Source of the DNA: an uncultured Eubacteriales bacterium
Lineage (GTDB): Bacteria > Bacillota > Clostridia > Peptostreptococcales > Anaerovoracaceae
Direction of reading: 5' to 3'
Length of the DNA stretch: 12,375 nucleotides
Assembly (NCBI GenBank): GCA_900540145.1
Contig: UQEW01000063.1
Location: 1-12,375, forward strand
Below are positions 1-6,546 of this stretch, in pieces. The translations under genes were made by a program, and so were the position numbers. Each line of letters opens with the position of its first letter. Positions within the stretch are counted from its first letter, which is position 1. The notes under the pieces were generated by a model. It worked only from the letters and a program-made list of their open reading frames with translations, was not told the origin of the DNA and did no database searches.

Positions 1-33
1 CATGGTAACCATTGATCAAGTATAATTTGTATG

Positions 34-235
34 TGCGGACAAAAAATTAAAAATTTTGTAATTTTGTCAGCGATTTTACATAAAATGGAAATTTTTGAGC
101 ATAGTAACCGCCCAAAATGTAAAAAATCATGAAAAAAAGGAAAAAAGTCAGCCGTGACCAGCTTTCGACGAAATTCGACACGAGTTTGGCCCCTGTTGAT
201 GTAAAAAATTAAAAAAATTTGATTTTTTGTCCGCA
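34..235. repeat. AT-rich element bounded by terminal inverted repeats
   Basis: The motif TGCGGACAAAAAAT at 34-47 recurs as its exact reverse complement at 222-235, a 14-bp perfect inverted repeat. Imperfect AT-rich pairing continues inward on both sides for roughly 20 more bases. The interior holds no ORF and includes a more mixed stretch around 150-195 with the palindrome-like TTCGACGAAATTCGA. The shape resembles a small non-autonomous element (MITE) or a large stem-loop. No target-site duplication is visible directly outside the ends, so mobility is not shown. Identity unknown. Confidence 0.4.
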
Positions 236-762
236 AGGCTATATGACAAGAATGAATATGACCCACAAACAAATATGGACGAAAAGAGCAGGAGAGCAAA
301 ATATGCAAGAGAAATGAGTAACAGAATATAACGTCGCCAGTTGTCACATTTTTAGAAGTTTCCGCATAAATCCAAATTTTTAAATCAATGTGGTTGCCTC
401 AATCTGTACTGCCGGACCGGGTCCGATTCCTATAAATCAACAAAATTTTTAAGAATTCGTGGAGTTTTCGTCTAAAGTTAATTAAAGCGCTCTCTCAAGC
501 GGTAAAACGACAAGGCTTTGATTATTTATGATATGCTCATCTTGTTTTGACACAGTCCTATTTAAATCCTTAGGGTGCGCACCGCGTTACCTGCCATCTC
601 AACCTCGGTCTCGAGGCTGCCGGCACCGGCCACCGTTGATGCCGTCACACCCCAAAACGTGTGGAATTTCTAAATAACAGGCAGCGATTACACGAAACAG
701 GCGCCGCATATAAGCACATGCTGATTTTCACAAAAAATACACAAAAAACTTTGTAAATTCTG
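236..762. other. Gene-free stretch upstream of hrcA
   Basis: I find no gene with a start codon, ribosome binding site and plausible length here on either strand. It contains a perfect palindrome CGGACC-G-GGTCCG at 413-425, and a GC-rich patch at about 571-660 with GGTGCGCACC (574-583) and the small hairpin CCTCG-GTCT-CGAGG (603-616). Two short open stretches, + strand 200-331 and - strand 669-562, read like plausible protein sequence but lack proper starts. They may be remnants of decayed genes. Confidence 0.5.
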
Positions 763-791
763 TTGACATAAAGCTTCAGCAGTAGTATCTT
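763..791 (+). promoter_or_regulatory. Sigma-A type promoter of the hrcA operon
   Basis: A perfect -35 box TTGACA at 763-768 is followed, after a 17-nt spacer, by TATCTT at 786-791, a weaker -10. The predicted transcription start falls near 797-800, just before the CIRCE operator, so HrcA bound there would block transcription. The -10 assignment is the less certain part because the following TATATATA offers alternatives. Confidence 0.7.
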
Positions 792-802
792 ATATATAGT
801 GA

Positions 803-829
803 TTAGCACTCTAAGATGGTGAGTGCTAA
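803..829 (+). promoter_or_regulatory. CIRCE operator (HrcA binding site)
   Basis: TTAGCACTC (803-811), a 9-nt spacer, and GAGTGCTAA (821-829) match the CIRCE consensus exactly in both arms and in spacing. CIRCE is the known operator of the heat-shock repressor HrcA, encoded directly downstream. The element lies between the promoter and the hrcA ribosome binding site, so it would be in the leader of the mRNA. This implies autoregulation of hrcA and heat-inducible repression of grpE, dnaK and dnaJ. No second CIRCE was seen in the window. Confidence 0.97.
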
Positions 830-844
830 TAAAGGAGAAAAGTT

Positions 845-1894
845 ATGGAACTTACAGAACGCAAATTGAAAATTTTACAAGCGATTATCAGCGATTATGT
901 AAAGACAGCTGAACCAGTGGGTTCCAGAACCCTTTCCAAAAAGTATGACTTGGGTATCAGCCCTGCAACCATAAGAAATGAAATGGCGGACTTGGAGGAG
1001 ATGGGATATCTGACACACCCTCACACTTCCGCAGGAAGAGTGCCTTCTGACATGGCATATAGATTATATGTCAATGCGCTGATGGAAAAAAAAGAACTTA
1101 GCAGAGAGGAAAAAAATATAATTTCACAGAGGTTGAAAAGCAATTTGCATGAGTTTGAAAAAACCATAGAGCACGCAGCTTCTGTGCTTTCGGAAATTAC
1201 CAATCTTACTTCTTTCGCTTTGACGCCGAAAAAAGATGAAGATGCGCTCAAATTCATAAATCTGCTGCCTGTAGATGAAAAAACTATAGTCCTAATGATA
1301 GCGGCAGAGAGCGGCAAGATCTCCAACACAGCTCTGAACATTAACTCTCCATATACTGAAGAAAACTTACAGCTGCTTGCTAAAACAATGACTTATAATT
1401 ATAAGGGCAAGACCATCAGCGAGGCGCTGACTAATAATATAATAGAAAACTTTGAAAATGACATGGCAGCTATGAGCGGTTTGGCTCACGATGTAATGCC
1501 TAACTTTATGAAGACATTGGAAGATATGCTTAACGTAAATCTTTACATGGAAGGTTTGTCAAATATTTTCGACATACCGGAGTACAACGATTTGCAGAAA
1601 GCCAAGAGCTTTATAGAAATGCTCAGTCAGAAGGACAATTTTACGAGAAAGCTCATAGAGCGTGAAGACGGTGTCATAGTCACCATAGGTGAAGAAAATG
1701 CCGATGATATAATGAATGATTGTGCGCTTATTACAGCAAGCTATCATGTAGATGGCAAGCTGGTAGGGAAGATAGGCGTCATAGGTCCTACGAGGATGAA
1801 ATACGGAGAAGTCACTTCGGTAATCGAGTATATGACAGATAATCTGAGTGACACATTCAAACTTGAAAGCGGAGGTAATGATGGAAATGAGTGA
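845..1894 (+). CDS. hrcA: Heat-inducible transcription repressor HrcA
   Basis: 349-residue repressor of class I heat-shock genes; in known systems it binds CIRCE as a dimer, and its folding depends on GroEL. The N-terminal winged helix (about residues 1-75) carries family signatures: TERKLKILQAII, the EPVGSRTLSKKY segment, SPATIRNEMADLEEMGYL, and HTSAGRVPSDMAYR. The remainder matches the GAF-like dimerisation part with the inserted domain in length and layout, and ends with an acidic, glycine-containing tail. The length is normal for the family. The start is fixed by AAAGGAG at 831-837, seven bases before the ATG, and by the CIRCE site 15 bases upstream. Its end overlaps the grpE start by 14 bases, which suggests translational coupling. 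First gene of the chaperone operon. Confidence 0.97.
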   Translation: MELTERKLKILQAIISDYVKTAEPVGSRTLSKKYDLGISPATIRNEMADLEEMGYLTHPHTSAGRVPSDMAYRLYVNALMEKKELSREEKNIISQRLKSNLHEFEKTIEHAASVLSEITNLTSFALTPKKDEDALKFINLLPVDEKTIVLMIAAESGKISNTALNINSPYTEENLQLLAKTMTYNYKGKTISEALTNNIIENFENDMAAMSGLAHDVMPNFMKTLEDMLNVNLYMEGLSNIFDIPEYNDLQKAKSFIEMLSQKDNFTRKLIEREDGVIVTIGEENADDIMNDCALITASYHVDGKLVGKIGVIGPTRMKYGEVTSVIEYMTDNLSDTFKLESGGNDGNE

Positions 1895-2510
1895 AAACGC
1901 AAAAAAAGATGACGTCCTTAAAGAAGAAAAGACTGAAGAAGATCGTTGCGATGAAAAAACTTGTGACGAGAAATCTTGCGATGAAAATTCTTCATCAGAG
2001 CAAGATTCGGAAAAAGACGAAAAATCTGAAGATGATAAGAAAGAATCTTCTGAAGATGATAAGAAAGAATCTTCTGAAGATGGTAAAAAGGACGCTGAGG
2101 AAGAAGCACTCAATCTTAAATACATGAGATTGATGGCTGATTTCCAAAACTTTAAACGTAGGACTGAAAAAGAAAAGAGTGACATTTATGCATTCGCCAA
2201 CGAAAAAATAATAAGCGAACTGCTTAATGTGATAGATAATTTTGAAAGAGCGCTGGCCGCAGGAAATGCGGATGACAGCTTTTACAAGGGGATGGAAATG
2301 ATATTGAAACAGCTCCTTGGAGTAGTTGAAAAAGCAGGTGCCAGTGAAATAGCGGCTTTGGGAGAAGATTTTGACCCTAATTTTCACAATGCCGTCATGA
2401 CCGAGGATTCTACCGAATATGAAAGCGGAAAGGTTACCGAGGTTTTACAAAAGGGGTACATTTTAAATAATAAAGTGATTAGACCTTCAATGGTAAAGGT
2501 CGCTAACTAG
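1881..2510 (+). CDS. grpE: GrpE, nucleotide exchange factor of DnaK
   Basis: 209-residue co-chaperone that releases ADP from DnaK. Residues 1-76 form a long, highly charged, probably disordered tail. Residues about 77-112 are the start of the dimerising coiled coil (MRLMADFQNFKRRTEKEK). The C-terminal part has the beta-domain signature (EDFDPNFHNAVM, then VLQKGYILNNKVIRPSMVKV). The tail contains three Cys in a 5-residue repeat (C23, C28, C33; CDEKT/CDEKS/CDENS) and an 8-residue repeat SEDDKKES at 49-56 and 57-64, with a partial third copy. I chose ATG 1881 because GGAGG at 1871-1875 is five bases upstream. An upstream in-frame ATG at 1848 has no ribosome binding site, and ATG 1878 or 1887 are close alternatives. 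It overlaps hrcA and ends 12 bases before dnaK. Confidence 0.95.
   Translation: MEMSENAKKDDVLKEEKTEEDRCDEKTCDEKSCDENSSSEQDSEKDEKSEDDKKESSEDDKKESSEDGKKDAEEEALNLKYMRLMADFQNFKRRTEKEKSDIYAFANEKIISELLNVIDNFERALAAGNADDSFYKGMEMILKQLLGVVEKAGASEIAALGEDFDPNFHNAVMTEDSTEYESGKVTEVLQKGYILNNKVIRPSMVKVAN
1947..1991 (+). repeat. Degenerate 15-bp in-frame repeat in grpE (Cys repeat)
   Basis: Three consecutive 5-codon units begin at 1947, 1962 and 1977 and encode CDEKT, CDEKS and CDENS. The units differ at several third positions (tgc/tgt, gat/gac, gaa/gag), so the protein repeat is better conserved than the DNA repeat. Confidence 0.75.
2025..2090 (+). repeat. 24-bp tandem repeat in grpE, about 2.7 copies
   Basis: The 24-base block 2025-2048 is repeated identically at 2049-2072, and a third, partial and diverged copy runs from 2073 to about 2090. 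The unit is eight codons (SEDDKKES), so copy-number changes keep the reading frame. The two identical copies indicate a recent duplication or slippage. Confidence 0.9.
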
Positions 2511-2522
2511 GAGGGAAAGAAA

Positions 2523-4409
2523 ATGGCAAAAGTAATAGGTATTGACTTAGGTACAACAAATTCATGCGTCGCAGTATTGGAAGGCGGCGAGCCTACTGTT
2601 ATAGCAAATTCAGAAGGAATGAGAACCACACCATCTGTAGTGGGATTTAAGAAAGATGGAGAAAGATTAGTAGGAGAAACTGCTAAAAGACAGGCAGTAA
2701 CCAATCCTGACAGAACCATATCTTCTATTAAGAGACATATGGGAGAAAACTATAAAGTAACTATCGACGGAAAAGATTATACACCACAGGACATTTCAGC
2801 TATGATACTTACAAAGCTGAAGAATGACGCCGAAAGCTATTTGGGAGAGAAAGTTACAGAGGCTGTAATTACAGTTCCCGCTTACTTCTCCGACTCTCAG
2901 AAACAGGCCACTAAGGATGCAGGAAGAATCGCAGGCCTTGATGTTAAGAGAATAATCAACGAGCCTACAGCTGCATCATTGGCTTATGGCTTGGACAAAG
3001 AAGAAGGATCACACAAGATCCTGGTATACGATCTGGGCGGCGGTACATTCGATGTATCCATTTTGGAGCTTGGCGACGGAGTATTTGAAGTTCTGGCAAC
3101 TAACGGAGATACGCATCTTGGCGGAGATGACTTTGACGAAGTGATAATGAACTACCTGGCAGATAATTTTGCAAAGGAACACGGTGTTGATTTAAGAGCA
3201 GACAAGATGGCGCTGCAGAGACTGAAAGAAGCTGCCGAAAAGGCTAAGAAGGAACTGTCAAGTTCGCAGACGACCAATATCAACCTGCCGTTTATCACAG
3301 TAACATCAGAAGGTCCTCTCCATATGAATGTTGATTTGACAAGAGCAAAATTCGATCAGCTTACGGGACATCTGGTTGAGAGAACTATCGAGCCTATGAA
3401 AAAGGCTATGGCTGACGCAGGTGTGACTAACTCAGATATTTCTAAAGTAATTCTGGTTGGAGGATCCACAAGAATTCCTGCAGTTCAGGAAGCTGTAAAG
3501 AAGGTTACAGGTAAAGAGCCTTTCAAAGGCATCAATCCAGATGAATGCGTAGCTATCGGAGCAGCCATTCAGGCAGGAGTTCTGACCGGCGAAGTTCATG
3601 ATGTACTGCTTCTGGACGTAACACCGCTGTCGCTTTCCATAGAGACTTTAGGCGGAGTTGCTACAAAACTTATAGAGAGAAATACGACTATTCCTACTAA
3701 GAAGAGCCAGATATTCTCCACAGCAGCAGATAACCAGACAGCCGTTGACATTCATGTAATGCAAGGTGAAAGAGAAATGGCAGCAGGCAACACTACTTTG
3801 GGAAGATTCCAGCTCACCGGTATCGCACCTGCTCCTCGCGGAATTCCTCAAATCGAAGTTACTTTTGATATAGACGCAAACGGTATTGTAAACGTAAGCG
3901 CCAAGGATATGGGAACCGGAAAAGAGCAGAGCATAACCATAACATCTTCCACTAACCTTTCAGAAGAGGAAATCAATAAGAAGGTTAAAGAAGCAGAACA
4001 ATATGCTGAGGAAGATAAGAAGAGAAAAGAAGAAGTCGAGATCAGAAACAGAGCAGAATCTCTGATTTATGAAACTGAAAAATCAGTAAAAGATTTGGGA
4101 GATAAGCTGTCAGAGCAGGAGAAAACAGAAATCAATGACGCTAAAGATCAGCTGCAGGCTGTACTGAACAACGGAACTGTAGATCAGATAAAAGAAAAGA
4201 CTGAAGCTCTGACAGAAAAATTCCATATCATTTCTACTAAATTATATCAGCAGGCTCAGCAGCAGGGAGCCGACCAGTCAGCTGCCGGAAATGCAGGAGC
4301 GGGAGCAGCAGGTTTTGACCCTAATCAGTCAGCCGGCGGAGCCCAGTCAGGACCGGCTGGTGATAATGTAGTTGACGCAGATTATGAAGTAGTAGACGAC
4401 GATAAATAA
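2523..4409 (+). CDS. dnaK: Molecular chaperone DnaK (Hsp70)
   Basis: 628-residue ATP-dependent chaperone. The nucleotide-binding domain opens with IGIDLGTTNSCVAV (phosphate 1), followed by VPAYFSDSQKQATKDAGRIAGL, NEPTAASLAYGLD, VYDLGGGTFDVS (phosphate 2) and VILVGGSTRIPAVQ (adenosine motif). The hydrophobic linker VLLLD lies at about residues 361-365 and leads into the substrate-binding domain (DVTPLSLSIETLGGV). A charged helical lid follows, then a Gly/Ala/Gln-rich tail ending in acidic DADYEVVDDDK. The segment around GENYKVTIDGKDYTPQDIS is shorter than in E. coli DnaK, the usual Gram-positive form. AGGAGG at 2509-2514 overlaps the grpE stop and sits eight bases before the ATG. It has no CIRCE or obvious promoter of its own, so it depends on the hrcA promoter. 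GrpE and DnaJ partners flank it. Confidence 0.99.
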   Translation: MAKVIGIDLGTTNSCVAVLEGGEPTVIANSEGMRTTPSVVGFKKDGERLVGETAKRQAVTNPDRTISSIKRHMGENYKVTIDGKDYTPQDISAMILTKLKNDAESYLGEKVTEAVITVPAYFSDSQKQATKDAGRIAGLDVKRIINEPTAASLAYGLDKEEGSHKILVYDLGGGTFDVSILELGDGVFEVLATNGDTHLGGDDFDEVIMNYLADNFAKEHGVDLRADKMALQRLKEAAEKAKKELSSSQTTNINLPFITVTSEGPLHMNVDLTRAKFDQLTGHLVERTIEPMKKAMADAGVTNSDISKVILVGGSTRIPAVQEAVKKVTGKEPFKGINPDECVAIGAAIQAGVLTGEVHDVLLLDVTPLSLSIETLGGVATKLIERNTTIPTKKSQIFSTAADNQTAVDIHVMQGEREMAAGNTTLGRFQLTGIAPAPRGIPQIEVTFDIDANGIVNVSAKDMGTGKEQSITITSSTNLSEEEINKKVKEAEQYAEEDKKRKEEVEIRNRAESLIYETEKSVKDLGDKLSEQEKTEINDAKDQLQAVLNNGTVDQIKEKTEALTEKFHIISTKLYQQAQQQGADQSAAGNAGAGAAGFDPNQSAGGAQSGPAGDNVVDADYEVVDDDK

Positions 4410-4437
4410 TAATATTTAATAATAATATAATTTGCAT

Positions 4438-4509
4438 AGCAAATATTTCCTGAAGGATGTTTTAAAGATTCAACGACAGCGCAAACATTCCTACATGGAA
4501 ATATTTGCT
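4438..4509 (+). promoter_or_regulatory. Long stem-loop between dnaK and dnaJ
   Basis: AGCAAATATTTCC (4438-4450) and GGAAATATTTGCT (4497-4509) are perfect 13-bp reverse complements. Inside them, AGGA-TGTTT (4454-4462) pairs with AAACA-T-TCCT (4483-4492) apart from one bulged T. The result is one extended hairpin with a 3x4 internal loop and a 20-base apical loop (4463-4482). It is AT-rich, has no following T run, and ends 23 bases before the dnaJ start, so a classical terminator is unlikely. An mRNA processing or stability element, or control of dnaJ translation, is possible. Function is inferred only. Confidence 0.7.
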
Positions 4510-4532
4510 TGTGATTGGAAAGGTTATAAATT

Positions 4533-5681
4533 ATGGCAGAAAAACGTGATTATTACGAAGTGCTTGGCTTGAAAAAGGGTGCCAGTGAGGATGAGATAAA
4601 AAAGGCCTTCAGAAAGATGGCCATGAAATATCATCCTGACAGAAACCCCGGCGACAAAGAGGCAGAAGAAAAGTTCAAAGAGGTAAATGAAGCTTACAGT
4701 GTCCTGTCTGATCCTGATAAGAAAAGCAAGTACGACAGATTCGGCCATGCAGGAGTAGACCCGAGCAGCGGATTTGGCGGCGGTGCCGGCGGATTTGGCG
4801 GTTTTGGAGGTTTTGAAGATATTTTCGATATGTTTGGCGGCATGTTCGGCGGCGGTTTCGGCGGCGGACAGCAACAGAGGCGCGCCAATCAGCCGAGAAA
4901 AGGCAGAGATCTTCAAAAGGCTATCACTATAACTTTTGAAGAGGCAGCGTTCGGGACCAAGAAAACCATAGAGGTCAACAAGTTTGTTGAGTGCCCTACA
5001 TGCAAAGGCGAAGGGACCAAACCCGGAACCTCTAAAAAAACATGTCCTAAATGCGGCGGCAGCGGTCAGGTAACCCAATCACAGAAAACTCCTTTCGGAC
5101 AGTTCCAAAGCGTAACCACCTGCGATAGATGCGGCGGCAGCGGCAAGATAATAGAAGAACACTGCCCGGAATGTAAAGGAACAGGAAAGATAAGAAAAAC
5201 TGTTAAGCTTTCTATCGAGATACCGGCAGGCGTAGACAATGAAAGCGTTATCCCTATCAGAGGACAGGGAGAACCCGGTGTAAATGGCGGGCCTACCGGA
5301 GATTTATATATAGTAATATCCGTTAAACCTCATAAGCTGTTTAAGCGGCAGGGCGATGATCTGTATCTGGAAATGCCTATAAGCTTTGACCAGGCCGCTT
5401 TGGGCAGCGAGTTGATAGTCCCTACGTTGGACGGAAAGGTTTCGTATAAGATACCTGCAGGAACACAACCCGGCACTGTATTCAGGCTAAAGGAAAAAGG
5501 AGTCAAGCGCCTTCGCCGTGAATCCAAAGGCGACTTGTACGTTAAGGTAAATCTGGAAATACCAACAAAGCTCAATAGCAAGCAGAAAAAAGCAATATCA
5601 GAGATGGCTAAAGTCGTTTCAGAGGATTGCTATCAAAAAAAAGGCGGATTTGCTGAAAAGTTGAAAGAAATGTTTAAATAA
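4533..5681 (+). CDS. dnaJ: Chaperone protein DnaJ (Hsp40)
   Basis: 382-residue type I J-protein that delivers substrates to DnaK and stimulates its ATPase. The J domain (about 3-70) has the catalytic HPD at 34-36. The Gly/Phe-rich linker covers about 77-113. The zinc-finger domain has four CxxCxGxG repeats, with cysteine pairs at 154/157, 171/174, 197/200 and 211/214, all intact. The C-terminal substrate-binding domains follow (IPAGVDNESVIPIRGQGEPG, GDLYIVISVKPH, and the second GDLYVKV copy). Length and order are normal. The ribosome binding site is modest (AAAGG at 4519-4523, nine bases before the ATG). It lies 123 bases after dnaK, across the stem-loop, and is followed by a terminator, so it ends the operon. 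Confidence 0.99.
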   Translation: MAEKRDYYEVLGLKKGASEDEIKKAFRKMAMKYHPDRNPGDKEAEEKFKEVNEAYSVLSDPDKKSKYDRFGHAGVDPSSGFGGGAGGFGGFGGFEDIFDMFGGMFGGGFGGGQQQRRANQPRKGRDLQKAITITFEEAAFGTKKTIEVNKFVECPTCKGEGTKPGTSKKTCPKCGGSGQVTQSQKTPFGQFQSVTTCDRCGGSGKIIEEHCPECKGTGKIRKTVKLSIEIPAGVDNESVIPIRGQGEPGVNGGPTGDLYIVISVKPHKLFKRQGDDLYLEMPISFDQAALGSELIVPTLDGKVSYKIPAGTQPGTVFRLKEKGVKRLRRESKGDLYVKVNLEIPTKLNSKQKKAISEMAKVVSEDCYQKKGGFAEKLKEMFK

Positions 5682-5692
5682 ATAATGCTGAC

Positions 5693-5728
5693 AAAAATCC
5701 GGAGGATAGAAAACGCCTTCGGATTTTT
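5693..5728 (+). terminator. Rho-independent terminator after dnaJ
   Basis: AAAAATCCGGAGG (5693-5705) pairs with CCTTCGGATTTTT (5716-5728) over 13 positions with one G-U pair, around a 10-base loop. The stem ends in a run of five T. It begins 11 bases after the dnaJ stop and closes the hrcA-grpE-dnaK-dnaJ operon. Confidence 0.9.
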
Positions 5729-5779
5729 AAATTACCGATGTTTTTGCGGGCAGCACTTTGATAAATAATAGATAAACAA

Positions 5780-5791
5780 TTGAAATTTCAA
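5780..5791. promoter_or_regulatory. Palindrome upstream of the CoA-transferase promoter
   Basis: TTGAAATTTCAA is a perfect 12-bp palindrome located 20 bases upstream of the predicted -35 box. Its position would suit an activator or repressor, but an AT-rich palindrome of this size can occur by chance. No cognate regulator is identifiable. Confidence 0.25.
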
Positions 5792-5810
5792 CGGGTTTCG
5801 GGCTTTTGTA

Positions 5811-5839
5811 TTGCATTTCCTATAATATTCTTTTATAAT
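5811..5839 (+). promoter_or_regulatory. Promoter of the CoA-transferase operon
   Basis: TTGCAT at 5811-5816 and a perfect TATAAT at 5834-5839 are separated by exactly 17 bases. Another TATAAT at 5821-5826 has no -35 partner at a proper distance. The start of transcription would fall near 5846, giving a leader of about 26 bases before the atoD start. Confidence 0.75.
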
Positions 5840-5871
5840 AAGGACATTCAAATTTTAATCAAGGAGAAAAC

Positions 5872-6546
5872 ATGAAGAACAAAGTGATGACTGCACAGGA
5901 AGCAGTAAAAAACATCGGCGATGGCGCAACCATTATGGTGGGTGGTTTTATGGCCTGCGGAACGCCGGAGCATCTTATCGACGCGCTGGTAGAGAAGAAT
6001 GTCAGAAACCTGACCATAATTTGCAACGATGCCGGCTTGCCGGGCAAGGGTGTAGGCAAGCTTTTGAGCAACGGCCAGATTAAGAAACTGATTGCCACAC
6101 ATGTAGGTCTTAATCCTGAGGTAGCTCAGCGCATGAACACCGACGTAGAAGAGGACAAGCTGGAATGTCAGCTTATTCCGCAGGGCACGTTTGCCGAAAG
6201 AATTCGTTCCGGTGGAGCTGGACTGGGCGGATTTTTGACGCCGACAGGAGTAGGAACTATCGTTGCGGAAGGCAAGCAAGTGATCAATCTTCACGGCAGA
6301 GATTATCTGCTGGAAGAGCCGCTGCGAGCAGAATTTGCCCTGGTCAGAGCTTCTGTGTGCGATGAATTCGGCAACACCCTCTACAACGGCACGACTCAAA
6401 ATTTCAATCCGCTGATGGCCATGGCAGCCGACTATGTCATTGTTGGTACTTATGAGATCGTGCATACAGGTACCCTTGACCCTAATCAGGTCAAGACGTC
6501 AGGCATATTTGTTGATGCAGTAGTAGGAGGTGAGAAGACATGGTAG
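5872..6546 (+). CDS. atoD: Family I CoA-transferase, subunit alpha (AtoD/CtfA type)
   Basis: 224-residue alpha subunit of a heterodimeric family I CoA-transferase, which moves CoA between short-chain acyl-CoAs and acids such as acetate, butyrate or acetoacetate. Family signatures: the CoA-transferase motif VGGFMACGTPEHLIDAL near residues 23-39, the glycine-rich GGAGLGGFLTPTGVGT, EEPLRAEFALVRA, and NFNPLMAMAADYVIV. The length is typical. It resembles AtoD of E. coli somewhat more than clostridial CtfA in these blocks, but the exact acyl substrate cannot be read from sequence. The start follows AAGGAG (5861-5866) by five bases. The last seven bases overlap the start of the beta-subunit gene, so the pair is translationally coupled. 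Codons are richer in C/G at third positions than in the flanking chaperone genes. Confidence 0.93.
   Translation: MKNKVMTAQEAVKNIGDGATIMVGGFMACGTPEHLIDALVEKNVRNLTIICNDAGLPGKGVGKLLSNGQIKKLIATHVGLNPEVAQRMNTDVEEDKLECQLIPQGTFAERIRSGGAGLGGFLTPTGVGTIVAEGKQVINLHGRDYLLEEPLRAEFALVRASVCDEFGNTLYNGTTQNFNPLMAMAADYVIVGTYEIVHTGTLDPNQVKTSGIFVDAVVGGEKTW

Noticed and set aside
2..26. Palindrome ATGGTAACCAT with a TATAAT at 21-26 at the left edge
   Set aside because: A -35 box would lie outside the window and nothing downstream looks transcribed, so it is not supported as a promoter or operator.
547..575. TTGACA at 547-552 as a promoter
   Set aside because: No -10 box at a workable distance and no gene following it closely.
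1848..1880. Longer N terminus for GrpE from ATG 1848
   Set aside because: No ribosome binding site precedes it, whereas GGAGG at 1871-1875 points to ATG 1881; the extension would overlap hrcA by 47 bases.
1559..2185. 208-codon open frame on the - strand across hrcA and grpE
   Set aside because: It is the antisense shadow of the acidic, repeat-rich grpE tail (Ser/Phe-rich low complexity), with no ribosome binding site and two clear genes on the other strand.
4524..5078. 184-codon open frame on the - strand over dnaJ
   Set aside because: Antisense of an unmistakable dnaJ; no start signals and no recognisable domain.
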